Source: Aphelocoma coerulescens
Taxonomy: Eukaryota; Chordata; Aves; Passeriformes; Corvidae
DNA: 64,000 bases
NCBI RefSeq assembly: GCF_041296385.1
Contig: NW_027183514.1
Location: 124,001-188,000 of the forward strand
Reading direction: 5' to 3'
Below, piece after piece: positions 36,436 to 50,331 of this stretch (positions are counted from its first letter, which is position 1; each line of letters opens with the position of its first letter). Below the pieces are notes generated by a model, which made no database searches, was not told where the DNA came from, and was given only the letters and a program-made list of their open reading frames with translations. A program made the translations under genes and the position numbers.

Positions 36436-37442
36436 AAACCTCTGACAAGAGGAAAAGGGCCAGCAAAACCTCAGCTCGGGCCATGAGGAGAGCAGACTTC
36501 AGACTGCTCAGGGAACTGCTAAGCAGGGTCTCCAGGGACAATGTTTTTGCAGGTGCTGGGGTCCATCCGTGCTGGTCAATTTTGAAACATCACCTCCTAA
36601 GGGCACAGCAGCAGGAGATTCCCAAATGTCGAAAGCCAAGCAGGCGAGGCAGAAGGCTTCTTCTCTGGCAAAGAGGATGGAAAAGGAAGCTGTGTGCCCA
36701 GTGGAAGCAAGGTCACAAGAAGAATACGGATGTCAGGAAAATTAGTCCTCAAACACCACAGCTGTACGTCCAAACAAGAGACAGAGCAGTCCTGTTACTT
36801 TGATCGAATAAAGGGAGAGGTCATGGGCATTTCCCACGGGATCTCTCAAGTTGATAGAGGACGCAGCTTCCTTTATCTCCTAATTTCCCAGCTGCATTTC
36901 CCTCTCTCTTTCCCCACTGGCTGAGCTACTTGAGAGGTACAGACTTCCCAAATGGCTTAATACAAACCCCCTTTCTAATGTCTACCCCCCTCCCCCCCCC
37001 CCCCATTCTTTTGCTCCTGTCTCTGTTCTTTTTCTCTAAATCCAGGGATTAGCAGAGTCTTGAGTGAGTAACAGTCTGTGTCAATTAGTGGAATTCCTAT
37101 GGAATTTAGGGTTCCTCCCTTTGCTGCTTCTTTCACCTATCAGTATCTGGCTTTATCTACCATCAGGCCCACAGATAGTTTGTAAAGACACCTCCTTCTC
37201 ATTCCTTCCCCAGAGATGTTTCTCGCCACTGTACGGAGAACTTTGGTGCACTGAAAGCTCAGCTGGAGAGGAAGGTGGCCAGAAATGTGGGGCCCAATAA
37301 AAAGAGTGGTTTTAAATATATGCATGGAAAGAAACATTGTAGAAGTAACATTGTCCCCTTCCAGGATGTGGATGGTCACCTGACAAACAGGGCCAGGGAC
37401 ACAGAACAGGTGTTTAATGCATTCTTTGCCTCTGTCTTCAAC
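36436..37442 (+). mobile_element. CR1 LINE fragment, interrupted, copy 3
   Basis: Two parts, 36436-36730 and 37213-37442. The encoded fragments match copy 2. Confidence 0.8.
36731..37212 (-). mobile_element. LTR-like insert, copy 3
   Basis: Same insert; poly-C run of 13 accounts for the extra base. Confidence 0.45.
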
Positions 37443-38058
37443 ACTCTTCCCTCCCTTCGCCGTGGAAAACGTGCACTGTACCAAGGGACACTGCAAAGTC
37501 CCTGAAGAGGGCAAGCCCTGCTCAGCAGAAAGCAAACCACCCCTGTTTGATCCACAGCATTCCCATGGTGCATCTGAACCCAGTGTGTGCCAGCAACTGG
37601 GAAAAAAGGAACCCTATGCCCGTCAAAACCAGAGCAGTGAGAGCACCATGAGCGCTCCTTGGGAAATCCTGACTTGTTTAGAACAGAGGCAACGCAGAAG
37701 TCGGTGAGCTGTTACAGAAAACTCTTCCTGCCCTCGACAGCCAGTTCAGGAGAGCTCCCCAGAGACACAGGAACTTCAACTCCCTTTGTCTCTGGAAGAT
37801 CTTCGCAGGCACAGAGTAGTGGCTGTTGCCAGTTGGTACCGCTGCAGTGTCCTGGGAGCCATGGGCTTGACACTGGTGGCAGCAGCACTCTTCCTGATGT
37901 GCCACTTGCTGCAGGGAATGATTCACTGCAGCAGGCTGAGCTCCTGTTCTTGCTGCCAGGCTTTTTCTGGCCATGTGCATCCTTAGGCATGAGCTGGTTC
38001 TGCTGATCCCTGAGGTGGGCCCAGGGCTATGACGGCACAAAGGGGCTGAGCGCTGGTG

Positions 38059-38113
38059 AGAGGCGGGGCTGGGATGTCACCCGGCTGTCCTGGCCCACAG
38101 CACTGTGACATCA
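38059..38113 (+). promoter_or_regulatory. Putative kinase promoter, copy 3
   Basis: GC box and inverted CRE-like pair unchanged from copy 1. Confidence 0.45.
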
Positions 38114-38168
38114 CCGCGCAGTCGCTATGTAACACGGGCCAGCACCTGCAGCTGCCAGTGCAGTCGCG

Positions 38169-41100
38169 ATGGGACGTGCCGGAGCCATGTGTGACGGTGT
38201 TGTCCCAGTGATTGTGCTTGTCCTGCTGTTGGCCGCTGTGGCTGTCTGGTGGGCCGTTGGCCACTGGCAACCACGGAGGCGGCAGACAAGGACAGCGAAG
38301 AGGCGCAAGCGCCCCGGGGTGCAGCCCAGAGGCTCACGGAGGAAGCGAGGAGCCCCTGCGGCTCCCAGGTCCTCCAGGCCTCGGGCCACCCCTCGCAAGC
38401 GGCCACGTGCTCCCGCGAGCCCCCTGGACAGCCCCTGCAGCTGCGGCCCCTGCGTGGCAGTGGCCCAGGAGCTGCAGGAACTGATGCTGCTGCTCTGGGC
38501 TCGCAATGGGACATGGGTGCCGCTCTACTCTGGGATGTGGCAGGCCTTGTGGAAAGAACTGGAGGAGCTGCTGAAGCGAGGCCACCTGCCCTGCTGTGGC
38601 TCGGCCAGCTCCTCCAGGAGCCTCCATCCCTTCAAGAGGCTGCTCCCAGCAAGATTCTCCATCCCTGGGAGAGCCTCAAGCCTTGCAAGGATGGCACACC
38701 ATCAGAGAGCCGCCATCCAGGCAAGAAGCTCAGGCTGTCAGAGATCCTCCATCCCGCCAGGAGCGTCCGCTATCTCTGACAGCCTCCATCGCCCGCAGAC
38801 GCTCCGTGAGACCTGCAGTCAGCCTGCAGAAAGTGCAGAGCCTGTGCACAGGTCTCCCAGCTCCCTTGGACTCATGGACTTCAACAACACGGGCACAACC
38901 CTGACAACTGACGTTGCCAGGGAAAGCCCAGAAGTCCAAGTGGGAGCCCAGCCCGATCCAGGGGAGCCTTGTCAGGAGCAGGTGCTGGAGCAGCGAGTGA
39001 GCTGGAGCCAGCAGTTGCCGGCCCACAGCTCCCAGGACGCTGTGCCGGCTGCGCCAGCTGGCAACAGCTCTTGCCTGGTGGCGGAGACGAGCCTCAAGAC
39101 ACCCAGGAGGTTCCTCCATCTCCAGGAAGCTGCTCCGAGACGGCCACCGACTACCAGGAAGGCCTTGCTGGTAGCAGGTGAGATCTGAGGAGCTCTCTGA
39201 GGCTCCCTTGGGGCTCTTGAGGGGCATCCCCAGGCCAGGCCAGGGCCCTTGAGAGCAGCCGAGTCCCTGGCTGTTTCCAGTGCTTCTGATGCCACAGCTT
39301 CAAAAAACCCCTCTCTGGTTTGCAGCTGCTCCTGACACCCCCCTGTGCGAGTCCTCGGGCTGTAGCCCCGGCAGTCCTCAAGAGCAGAGTCCAGCCCACG
39401 ACGCCGGGGACAGCGACGGTGCCGCCCTGCCCCGCTGCCCTCCGGCTCCTGCAGCCGCCTCTGCGCGCTCCCCTGCCCCAGCTCTGGCGCTCGCCAGCCC
39501 GACGGCTGCAAGGCGGTGGCCGCTGCCCGGCGCGCAGCAGGAAGCAGGTCAGAGCAAGGTGGCCCGCGGTGGCTCGGCCCGCTTCACTCGCGGGCACTTG
39601 GCCGGGGGGGCCCTGGGCGCAAGGCTGATGGCTCGGTCTCGGTCGCAGGGCAAAAGAAGAAGCTGCAGGAGCTGTACCAGCTGGGCCCGCAGCTGGGCAG
39701 CGGTGGCTTCGGCACCGTTTTCTCGGGCATCCGCCTCTCGGACGGGAGCCCGGTAAGTGGCCGGGACGGCGGGGCGCGGGACGAGGGCCAGGGGCGGGGC
39801 AGGGCTTGAGCTCAGCCCCGTCTCTCGTGGGCTTGCAGGTGGCCATCAAACGCGTGGCCCGGGAGAGCGTGGTGCAGTGGTACGAGCTGGTGAGTGAGTG
39901 AGCGGGGCCACGGCGCCAGAGCGCCAGAGCGGGGCGTGGCGGGCAGGGATAAGGCCGGGCCCCGAGGGCGGGAGGCGGCGCAGGGCGGGGGGAGCGGGCG
40001 TGGGCTCAGCGTGCGAGCCGGAGCAGGGCGGGCCCGGGGATGCCAAACACCGGTGGTGGGGCCGGGCAGGGGGGCACCCCCCAAGCATCCCCTGGGCGGG
40101 AGGAAGCCCAAGCACCAGGGAGGCTGCCCAAGGGGGCACTGGGGCATCCCAGGCACGGGGCAGCACAGCAGCCCCAGGGCAGCATCAGGCCTGCTGGAGG
40201 CACTGTCTCCTCCCCACAGCCCGACGGCACCCGCGTTCCCATGGAGATTGTGCTCATGGAGAAGGTGGGCTCTGGCTGCCACAACATCATCCAGCTCCTC
40301 GACTGGTTTGAGCTGCCTGACAGCTTCCTGCTGGTCATGGAGCGTCCGGAGTCATCGCAGGATCTCCTGGACTTCCTGCTGGAGCAGGGCTTCCTGTGCG
40401 AGGAGATGGCGCGCTGGCTTTTCTGCCAGGTGCTGGAGGCCGTGCGGCACTGCACCGCCTGCGGCGTCCTGCACCGGGACATCAAGCCGGAGAACCTCCT
40501 CGTGGACCCGGAGAGTGGCGACCTGAAGCTCATCGACTTCGGTTGCGGCACCTTCCTCCAGGAGCAGGCCTTCACGCAATTTGCCGGTGAGCCCACAGGC
40601 CGGGCCCCGCTCCCAGTGCCAGGCACTGCACGGCCCCGTTCCCTCCTGGGCTGCGGGCTGCGGCATTCAGCCGGCTGCCGGCTGCCCTTTGGCACGGGCC
40701 AGATGCTGTGCCCCAGGAGCCGGCTGCCGGCCCTGCCCACAGAGGGGGGCTGCCAAAGCCAGGCCCCGGCCGCTCGGCTTGGCAGGCCCGCAAGGGCTTG
40801 GGCTGCTCCGCTGGCCTTGTCTGCCTTGCAGAACGGTTTCCTGGCTTTGGCCAATTGGCTGGGGGACGGCGGCTGGCCCCGGGGGGAAGTTGTGGCCACT
40901 GGTGCAGCCCCTGCTTCTGCCAGGAGGCTGGCACCAGGCTCTGGAAGGCAGCAGCCTGCGCCTGGACAGCGCCGCCTGTGTCCCCTAGGAACACACCTGT
41001 ACAGCCCACCCGAGTGGATCTGCCTTGGCTGCTACCACGGCCATTCGGCGACCATCTGGTCCCTGGGCGTGCTGCTGTACGTCATGGTCTGCGGGAACGA

Positions 41101-41596
41101 GCCCTTCCAGGACGACCGTGGCATCGTGTCGGGGCAGCTCTTCTTCTGGCAGCAGGTCTCTCCAGGTTGGTGTCCGGCCTCAAGAAGGCAGGCTTTGGCA
41201 GATGGCACCGCGCAGCCCAGCGTGGCCCTCACGCAGCTCCGCGGGAGGTCGATCTGCCCTCAAGGGCTGGCCGCAGGCGGCGGCCCGTGACCACGGTGGG
41301 GTCGGTGTGGCCCGCTTGGCTGCAGGAGGTGGCGCGTGTCCTGCCGTGCCGCTGTCCCGCAAAGGGCAGAGTCAGCCGGGAGGCCGGCACAGCTCTGAGC
41401 ACACGCAGCACGGCCCGGGCCCTGCGGGCGCCGGGAGCAGCTGGGCAGGAGCCTTCTGCAAGTGACCGGCGCTTTCTGGCTTCTCTCCCCAGAGTGCCAA
41501 CATCTGATCCGCTGGTGTTTGTCCAAGCACCCCGCGGACAGGCCAGCGCTGGAGGAGATCTTGCGCCACCCTTGGCTGCGGGGCGGGCGTCTTTGA
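38169..41596 (+). CDS. PIM-like serine/threonine kinase, copy 3
   Basis: Exons: 38169-39177, 39326-39547, 39649-39752, 39839-39889, 40220-40586, 40989-41165 and 41493-41596. The predicted 677-residue protein is the same as copy 1 in every exon compared. All splice sites and catalytic motifs are kept. Intron 5 is 402 bp and stop-free, as in copy 1. Confidence 0.85.
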
Positions 41597-41659
41597 TGCC
41601 TTGCCGGAGCCTCTGCAGCACCCGGTTGCCGAGTCCCACGCAGGAGTGAGGACTCGAGA

Positions 41660-41665
41660 AATAAA
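41660..41665 (+). terminator. Poly(A) signal of kinase copy 3
   Basis: AATAAA in the same context as copy 1. Confidence 0.75.
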
Positions 41666-42482
41666 AGAACCACAAACCCATGCCGGGGTGTCAAGTCTGC
41701 TCCTGGTTAGCAACTTCAGCTAAAGAACCCTCTTGGGAAAAGGGGTGATCAGAGTGTTCCCTTCAGCCTTTGTCAAGCTTTTGATGCCTTTCCTCCAGGC
41801 ATCATGGCACTTTTGTGTCTTCAAGCACAGGCTGTAGTCCAGGCAGGAGGGGCTGTAACAAGCCAAGAAATGCAACAGTGAAACAACAGCCGCCCTTTCA
41901 AACTGAGGCGGCCACTTGGCTTCACCTGAAGTGATACGTGGGCTCATGTGTGCATTCCAAGGGCCAGCGGGTGGCAGGGACAGAGATGCTGCTCCTCTCC
42001 AATGCTGGGAGAAGAATCAGAAATGGCAAAAGGTCATTTCAGGTTGAGCCCTGACAAAACTCTTCCTCTTTCTTCCCCTGAAATGGGAGGCAGGGCTGCG
42101 CCTTTGACCAGCTGGGTCTGCAGCCTCGTAAGCCATGGGCATGGAGCCCACAGGAAATGTTGAGATGCTGGAGTTGCTCCCATGGTGCTGGGCCCATTGC
42201 AGCCCTCAAAATACCTTTCTCTACCCTCAAAACAACTGGTAGAGATGGAAAGTGCAGTAACCAGTCTAGCCACAGGAAAGCACCCAGGTGCCTTCCCTGG
42301 CCCTGTGGGCAGGTGCCAGCTGCAAACCTGTGCCACCTTCTGTCTACTGCCCTGACCTACCACTACAGGCTTTGGGAAAAAAACATACTTCTTCAGAAAT
42401 GAGGAAGGGGCAGTCAATAGCTAACTCATGGAAGCACGAGTTAACTATTGGGAGACAGCAAACGTTAGTTCAGACAGCAGAC

Positions 42483-42927
42483 TGTAATTACAAAACCTAA
42501 GAAACCAAATTTGCCCTACTCTTGTCAAGATAGAGGGCACAAGGATCATCTCAGAGACCGCTGAAACATTCCTCAAAGGACTACGCATGCCCAGGGAGAA
42601 AGGTGAAAAAGTTCACTGAGAGGAAGACTACTGGCCTTCATCAGAAAAGACCCCCGAGGAAGAGGAGAGGCCTTCCTCAGCGCGGCCACCAGGACACACA
42701 GCGCATGCGTGGCCCATATGCTAATGACTTCCGAGAAATAATTTGTATAACCACACCTGTCCCAAGGAATGTGATGAATATTCCTAATTTAACCCATAAT
42801 ACTTGTGTTGTAGAGAGCACCAGGTGTGTGTTTGGAGGAGCGATCCCCACACACCCGGCGCGCCGAATAAAGCAAATACCCGCTTCTCTGACTCTGTCTC
42901 TGAAGTGTCTCCTGGCCCGGTTGCGGC
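42483..42927 (+). mobile_element. Probable solo LTR, copy 4
   Basis: Same element and context, with the GTGTGTTT variant. Confidence 0.5.
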
Positions 42928-42942
42928 ATGATTCAATTCCAA

Positions 42943-45900
42943 TTAAAAGAATCCTCTAAAAAAATGGGACATTTCAGTGCCCCACTTCAGTTTAAACACT
43001 TTAAACATGGCATGCCTGCATGTTTCTTCTTTTTTCTTTCCCCTGGATCCTGCATTAGCCTTAAAATCTGCCGGGTAGAGCCGGTAGGGCACTGCAGCAG
43101 TGTAGTGCTTCCAGTCCTTCCCATCTTTGCTGCAACAACCGTGCTCGTCCCGAATGCAGCGCTGGGTGAGCAGAGTGGTCATGTAAACGATGTAGAAGTA
43201 AGGCAGGATGTGCTCAAAGCCACAAGCCAGGCAATAGGCCAGCGAGCCCATCAGGTCTCCCGTGCAGTTGAAATGACGTGCCCAGCCCCAAAAGCCAGAG
43301 GTCATCAGCTTGCTGTAGTGCTTGGGCCCATCCACGGACACGTAGGAGCACTCGATGGACTCCGGCTTCTTCCCCCAGATCCTGCACTTGCCATTGGTAC
43401 GACGGAAGAGGTCCTTCTGGTGGTTGGTCATTCTGAAGATGGAATAGCCCAGCAAGCCCAGCATCAAGACCCCTACGGCATGGGCTGTGCACAGCTGGAC
43501 AGGCTGGTAAACCAAATACAGACCCTGGGGAGCACAAAAACAATCAGACATTTACTTCCAACAGAGGCTCAGCATGCCAGACCAATTCCTTGACTACAGT
43601 GGCCCACAACAGACCAGAAGAAAGAGTAGAAAAATCTACTGCAACAGTAAAACTGCAGAAAACTTTCAAAAAACTCTGCATCCAACAGTTTCCTTCTCTC
43701 TTTCTCTCTCCAAAATTGCACTTCTTCCTGAAACAAGAAGAGAGAAGTTGCAAGGATGCAAACCGGACAGAAGGAAAAAGCAAGGAACAAAACACAAACA
43801 AACCACCGCTAACCAAAAGACCCTCAACAAGCAGGAGTAAAAAAAAAAGGAAACGGAAAGGATTTAGAAAAAAAGGAAACCAAAAGGATTCAGAAAAGTA
43901 TACAGACACAACAGACAGTGACAGAAAGAGGCACAAAAGAAGGGCAGGAGAGGAAAAGATGTCCAATCTGGGCACGGACAGGAAGCCTTCCTACCCAGGA
44001 ATTGTTACAAAGAATGTTGCAAGGATTTCTCAACAGTCAAACCGCCTAGAAACATTTAAGGTGCACATTAACCTGCTGAGAAGAATGTTTGTGCAAAGTT
44101 TCCTTCCTCTTAGCCCAAATCCACAGTGTCCACATTTTTACCTGCAAAGTAGAGAGGGAAGGCAACCAAACACAGTCTCCCCAGCCCAAATACCATCCCA
44201 AATGATCATGGCAGATAGCAATGGTTTTCAAGTACCAGGCTTCATTCCAAAAGAAGTCCAGAACAAAAATACCCTGCAACAGAATAATTTCACAGTAATA
44301 ACAGAGCACTGTCACCAGTTACCCTGTTTAACAGCATCAGCCTAATGTCTGTGCTGCCTTGTGATGTGATCTCACAACTCATTGGTGTTTTTATGTTAGC
44401 ACTTCAAAACCAGACGTTTCTGAACACAGTTAGGAAGAACTATCACATAAATACAAGCTATGTGGATACACAATATCTACCTACCTATCTATCTATCTAC
44501 ACAGATAAAGCAACAGTAGGATGACTAAGGCAAGTGTACAACTCAAGGACGAACGCTTGGGAAGTGAACTCACAGTTGATCAGCCCAATCTCTCTTCAGC
44601 TTAGAGTCACAGCGTTACAAAGAGGGCCGATAGAGCTCCTATTGAGCAGGCTTCCATTTCCACAGATCAGGCAATAAATCCAAAGAAGTCCCAGCACACC
44701 ATCACTGAATGAGCTTGTTTCAGGCCAGGAAAAAACACTTCATTTTCATTTCCATAGAAGGACTTCTTTTCCTACTTTAATATTAGTTTACTTGCTAGCT
44801 GGTTTCCTAATTTCCTCCTTGGAATTTACCTGAAGGACATTGACAAGGATCATGGAGTTTGTCGCTTCGCCATACAGCTCCTCTTGTTTGGCAGCAAAGG
44901 AAAGGTTGATCAGAGTCCAGGCCACAATCCCAGGGCGCCCACTGAAGAAAGAGCTTGAAATCAAACCACTTCCCTATTCGAGGGTTAAATTCAATCCCCA
45001 TCATGTAGTCGTAAAAGAAGTTTCCAGTGAATTTGCTGTAAAACATAAAAAAATTGGAAATGTACAGAGTTCTACACAAATACAGGTAATTACTGCTCTG
45101 ACTACACAATTCAGATTAATTTGATGTAGTGATAATAAAAATCATCAAAGCATGTAACGCTGTGCAAGGTAACAGAAGCTGACCCAGCTGAAGTATTACA
45201 TTAATAGACATAAGTTGTAGAGTTTCAGAAGTGCCCGAGTTTACTCTTGCTAACACTTCTGAACAGTCTCACTATTTCTAGGATGGGTGTATCTGTGACA
45301 CTGAGGCTGCCAGTCCCATGGTGTGCAGCATGAAACACGGGGGATGGTGCTAGTGAAGCAAAGAACCACTGTCATACACTGGCTCAGCTCTCTCTGCCAG
45401 TGAAATATATTCTGTCATTCAATTGATAGACCCGGTTTTTATTTAACAGTTTTAATCTCGGATTACCTCGTCTTCTCTCATTACTAAAATTCACATACCA
45501 CTCTTTGGCATTGGGAGGGAAAAAGTAGCCTTTAATCATTGCAAACGTGGACACTGCATATCCCAAGCTATTGGCACACCACAGGAGAGGAATCCACTTG
45601 TCAAAAATGATGGTAGGTGAGAAGAAGTGGAAGCAAGAAGCATTTGCAAACCAAAGCACATGGGTCATGATCCAGGCCTGAAGTCCATTGATTTTCATAT
45701 TTATTCACGACACCTAAAAGATGAAGAAAAAAAATCGAGTGTTACTGACCCCGCATTACTGCAGCTTTTAATTCACATGGCTATGCACAGAATACACAGA
45801 AGCTCAATCAAGCGCTCATGAAACAACTTCTCTCTCCTCGTCCTCCCAATTCAATACCTTAAAGCACTTTTCTGAGTGTTCCATTAAACTCTGCTGTACC

Positions 45901-47270
45901 CATTAGGCTTTGTTAGGCTGAGTTTTTCTCCTCACAAAACTGAATTTAGGCTTTCCCCCAAAACTGACCAGAGTAACAAACCACTTCTCCTAACAGTTCA
46001 CATCCCACATTTTGTTCAAGTCCCTTGGCTTCATGGAGCTTGAGCAGGTAAAACTATCTTGTCGAATACCAGCAATAGTCCTGGACAGCTACAGTCAACT
46101 GACAATTTCAAGTGCCAAAGTCATCAACCAGTACTTTTTCACTGCTGGTATGGTGCCTACCAGATCAACAGTTATACTAATTCTAAGAGATAGAAATGCT
46201 ATCACTTCTTCTAAAAGATGACATCGATTGCTTTCTATTTTTGTTTGAACTGAACACGGGAGGAAGGTGAGAGCACTTCTGCCCACGTTTCCTCTGGCTA
46301 CACATGGGCTATTAAACACTCTAGGTACAGAAATACTATCATTTCAGAAGATTGCACGGTGTCCGTGTATTCCAAGGAATACCTTACCAGCAGGGGTGAC
46401 AGCACCTTCTTGTACACCTCCCACATATCCAGGGAGAACTTTATGGCAGAAGTCAGGGATGGACATGTACAAAACCACCTAGAAGAGAGAGGATGTATTC
46501 ACAGTAAATACAGACGAGACAAAATCCCTCAAAACACTATTCCTTACATACACATACCAAATAGAATGTTTCTATTAAGTTTCTATTAAGTATTGGGTAA
46601 GCAAATATGGCAATATTTAGCTGTTGGGATTTTAGACTAGTAATACATCTAAGCTTTGAGACAGCTCAAAGATGTACTTCATGTAAGGCTGCCATCCTTT
46701 TTTGGTGGGGAGGCAGGACAGTTGGTAACTAGATTCAGGTCCTCGTCGTTTTATTTTTATCTATTTCTTGTGTATGAATTTAAAACCAACGGATACTGCT
46801 ATAAAGTTGCTTTTTCTTCAAAACCTCATTAAGGCATATGCCACACAAGGAATATTTGCGTATATTCCCTACATGCTTCTTTTCCAAGTACATAAGCTTC
46901 CTTTGGATTCCAAAAAGCCCTGGAAAGTGGGAAACACCAAAGAGTAAATGCCAGTTCAACATTCCACTATCCTTTGTGCAAAAGGATTCATCCAACAGCC
47001 GTGTGAGAAACCAGACCCGGCATCCAGATCATAACTCAAGAATGTACCTGGAAAGTGACCCAAAGGGAATAGATGCCAGCAGCCCTATAGGTCAGTGTGG
47101 GAGTCCTGTTCCAGATGTCAGACAGATGTTTATTCCCTGTCAGCAAGTCCAGCAGTGGGTCAGTCAGAGAGCACTGGTACTGGTCACAGGACATGATGAA
47201 GTAATACACGATCGGCGGTGCAAACACGAGCAGGAAAAGGATGCTTGCCAAGGAAAACCAGTCCACCTCC
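42943..47270 (-). pseudogene. DHCR7: DHCR7 pseudogene, copy 4
   Basis: Exons lie at 47270-47048, 46478-46388, 45713-45499, 45035-44830, 44273-44142 and 43524-42943. It has the same two single-base insertions (45692-45695 and 44948-44950) and the same stop loss. The RRTNGKC variant is shared with copies 3 and 5. Confidence 0.88.
44474..44500. repeat. TATC/TACC microsatellite, copy 4
   Basis: Same length as copy 1. Confidence 0.9.
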
Positions 47271-48986
47271 CTGTAATCCAAAACAGAGCATTTTGTTTGC
47301 CCAGGTTTCAGAGAGATGAGTTACATCAAATAACTTTTTCAGTGGACCTTCTAGACTAACTGGATGAAAACTGAAAATGTCTTCAGGGCACAGACATGTC
47401 TGGTGGTCAAACAGCCATTAAAAAATCAGCACAGAACAGACTTTACCACAAACTCCTCTAAAACTACACTAGCTGATCAGAGCAAGAGATGAGAGAAAAT
47501 CTCCCCTCCAAAAACCAGATTATTATTACAGACTTCACCTTTTTGATGGCAATCATGGCTCTAACTGGTAGAGTATTCGGTTGAAAGTGATAATGGAATC
47601 CCAAGAACATGATGCAAAGCTTGGAAACTTGCAAAAGACAGACCTTGGACAGCCATACATTGAACTTGCTGTGCCAGCCACTTTTGCTGTTCCCAGCTGC
47701 AGTCCAATGCCCTACTAATACCTACTCAGCTCTTGGAGAACTGGGAGATGCATCCTCAATCTTGCTACAGCGGGACTGATCAGCTGGGAATGCCACAGAT
47801 GCTGGGATGCTTGTTTTCCAGATCTCATGAAATATTTCTTTCCTAGGAACTAGAAATGTTACCAATTTTTACTTCCCGGCCTTTCCTGGCCATCTGCATC
47901 CTCAGCCACAAGCAGGCTCTGCAGATCGACGTGGCTCTGGGGAAGCAGGGACTCCTGTCTGTGGGCAAAGAAAACAAAGACAACTTGTAAGAAGAGAACC
48001 TGGAGCTTCTAGTTAGAAGAGAAAGGACTGTTCAATCAAGGCAGGGGCGACGAAGGAAACTTTCTAAAATGGAACAAGCAGCAGAAGCACAGTAGTTTTG
48101 CAGAAGAAATTCTCCTTCCAGCACTTGGCTTAGGGAAAAAGCCTGATGTTGCTACGAGAGACACGAGTTCATGTCTAGTATTGGGTAGCAGACATCGGAG
48201 CATTTCGACTATTGGCTTTCCAGGCTCACGCTATTCGAACCTGAGAGTGAAACTCTTCTAAAAGCCAGAGGTGCTTGGAAGAAATGTTTCTGCTCACACC
48301 ACGACTGGGGACCGTGCATCATTCATACCTTGCACCTGTCCAAAGGCCTTCCTCCGTCTGCGCTCCGGCAGCTCTCACCGAGGCTCTGGCAGGGACGGAG
48401 GCTCTTGCCAGAAGTATCGCAAGCGTGGAGATCTTCCTCATCCTGCTCCTCCACTGCTGACATCAGGGAATTCCCTGGAGCTGGGAACGTCTGCCTTTCC
48501 TGCTGGAGGATCTTGTTTGGCAGTTCTCTGACGTTCTTCACCTTTGGCAGTGCCGCAGCCATGGAGGTGTAGGACAGATGTTTCCCTCTCCCACTCCCCA
48601 CTGCCACCAGCTCCCCCTGGGCAATGAGGGGGCTGCCGGCTGAGCGAGGGCAGCGCCAACGTGCAGCAGCTCAAGGATCCGCTCCCTGCGCGCTTCCCGG
48701 GATAGGGCTGCCCTGGGCCTTGGCATGGACAGAGGGTCCCCCTTCTCTGCTGGCCGTGACCCTCCTGCCCCAGCCTCGCTCAGGTCGATTCATGTGCCTC
48801 CCGTGAGGGACGCCCTCCACACAGATCCTGCTTCTGATTCCTTGGATCCACAGCACTGTTTCTCCTGGATTTTAGCCACGCCTTCCCCTCTGTAAAGCAT
48901 AGGGATACATAGGAGGAGTGTGTTGGGCTCCCCTCCACCACTGTTAGTGGTTTCAGGCCCCCAGGAGCTCTTGTGTCTCCCTTTTT

Positions 48987-49357
48987 CCCAACGATATCCC
49001 CTCCGTCCCCTCCTTCCCGACGCTTCCCCTCAGCAGCACCGAGCCTTTTCCCGCCCTTTGCTCCCCTCAGCGCTGGCCCCGGCCCCGCTCAGACCACGGC
49101 CCCTCGCCGCCGCTGAGGCCCTGCCCACGCCCATCGTCCTGGCCACGCCCCCTCGGCTGGGAACGGCTCCCCGCCCTCCCCTCCCTAATTAGCGCCCTTC
49201 CTTCCTCCCTCCTTAATGCCTCACTAATTCGGCCCCCTGCGGCCAAGGGCAGGGCTTTGGAGGAGCTCTGTGCGGCAGCCTGGCTGCGTGCGGCAGGCCA
49301 GAGACGCCCAGTGTTGTCCCTCCGCTCAGGGCAGGGATCCGGGGCACCGCGGCCACC
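48987..49357. promoter_or_regulatory. CpG-rich segment, copy 4
   Basis: No difference from copy 2 was noticed. Confidence 0.35.
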
Positions 49358-49470
49358 CGGGGAAGATGCTCCGTTGCCAGCCCACACCTCCACCAAAGGG
49401 AGAGGAGGAAAGCAGGCTGCCAGAGCCACAGAAGCCCTCAAGACTTCCCCAGCTGGCTCTTCTCCGCCCT

Positions 49471-49495
49471 GCCCCGCCCCGCCCCGCCCCGCCCC
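49471..49495. repeat. (GCCCC)5 tract, copy 4
   Basis: Five pentamers, as in copy 2. Confidence 0.9.
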
Positions 49496-50331
49496 TTCCA
49501 AGGCCGTTTTTACAGGAGCTCCGAAAGAGGCAAAAAAAGACAAACGAGCTCCACAGCGAATTCCTGAAAGAAAAATCCAGCAATGGCCAGGAGGCTCCTG
49601 TGGCTCCTTCCTGAAAATCAGGGCTATGGGGAACAGGGTGCAGGGTGTCCCAGGACACAGAGCTGGACACTGATCCCTCCTGGATCTCCTTGGCACCCCT
49701 GTCCCAGGCAAGGATGGTCCTGAATATCCTCCTGGAGCTGTCCCAGGAAAGTCCCTGCTCCCTGGTGCGGGATGGGAGGGGTAGAGGTGGTCCTCTCACA
49801 CTCATCCCACTCATTCTCCCCTGCGCTGGCTTTGCCCCTGGGGTGTTGACCCCCCTTTTTAGGGTGTCCAGCCCTGTTCCCATGGGGAACCTTGGCAGCA
49901 CCCATGGGCATAACCAACCTTTGTGGGAGGCTGGGAGCACTGGTGAGGGCGGGGGCTGTTCCTGGTGACCTGGAACTTGGCTCCTGCTGTGAGCCAGGGG
50001 CTTTCTGCCTGCTGGGCTGGGGGAACACCCTCACTGAGCTCTGGGACACCCCCAGCCCCACACCCACTCCTTGCCACAGCTCCTCCCAGACAGCATCCGC
50101 TACGCACACGTCCCCCGCTACCGTCCCTCGGCCAGGGGCCTTGTGGCTCATGCCAGACCCTTCTTCCTCCCCAGGGAGTCTCCTCCCAGGAAAGCGGGAA
50201 GCCCCCCGCAGCCCAGGACTCTCCAGCTCAGCCCCCCTGGAGCCAGGCCGCCCTCTGAGTCCCACGTGCCCTGAGCCAGGTGGGGACTGGCGGCCGTCTT
50301 GGCCACAGCGACCACAAATCAATCGAGTTTC

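Larger units (their letters stand above)
27803..41698. repeat. Tandem repeat unit, copy 3 (13896 bp)
   Basis: It shares with copies 4 and 5 the RRTNGKC variant in the DHCR7 last exon, a 10-A run near 29943 and AACCAAAAGG near 29984. Private substitutions fall in DHCR7 exon 7 near 31028 and 31040. Confidence 0.98.
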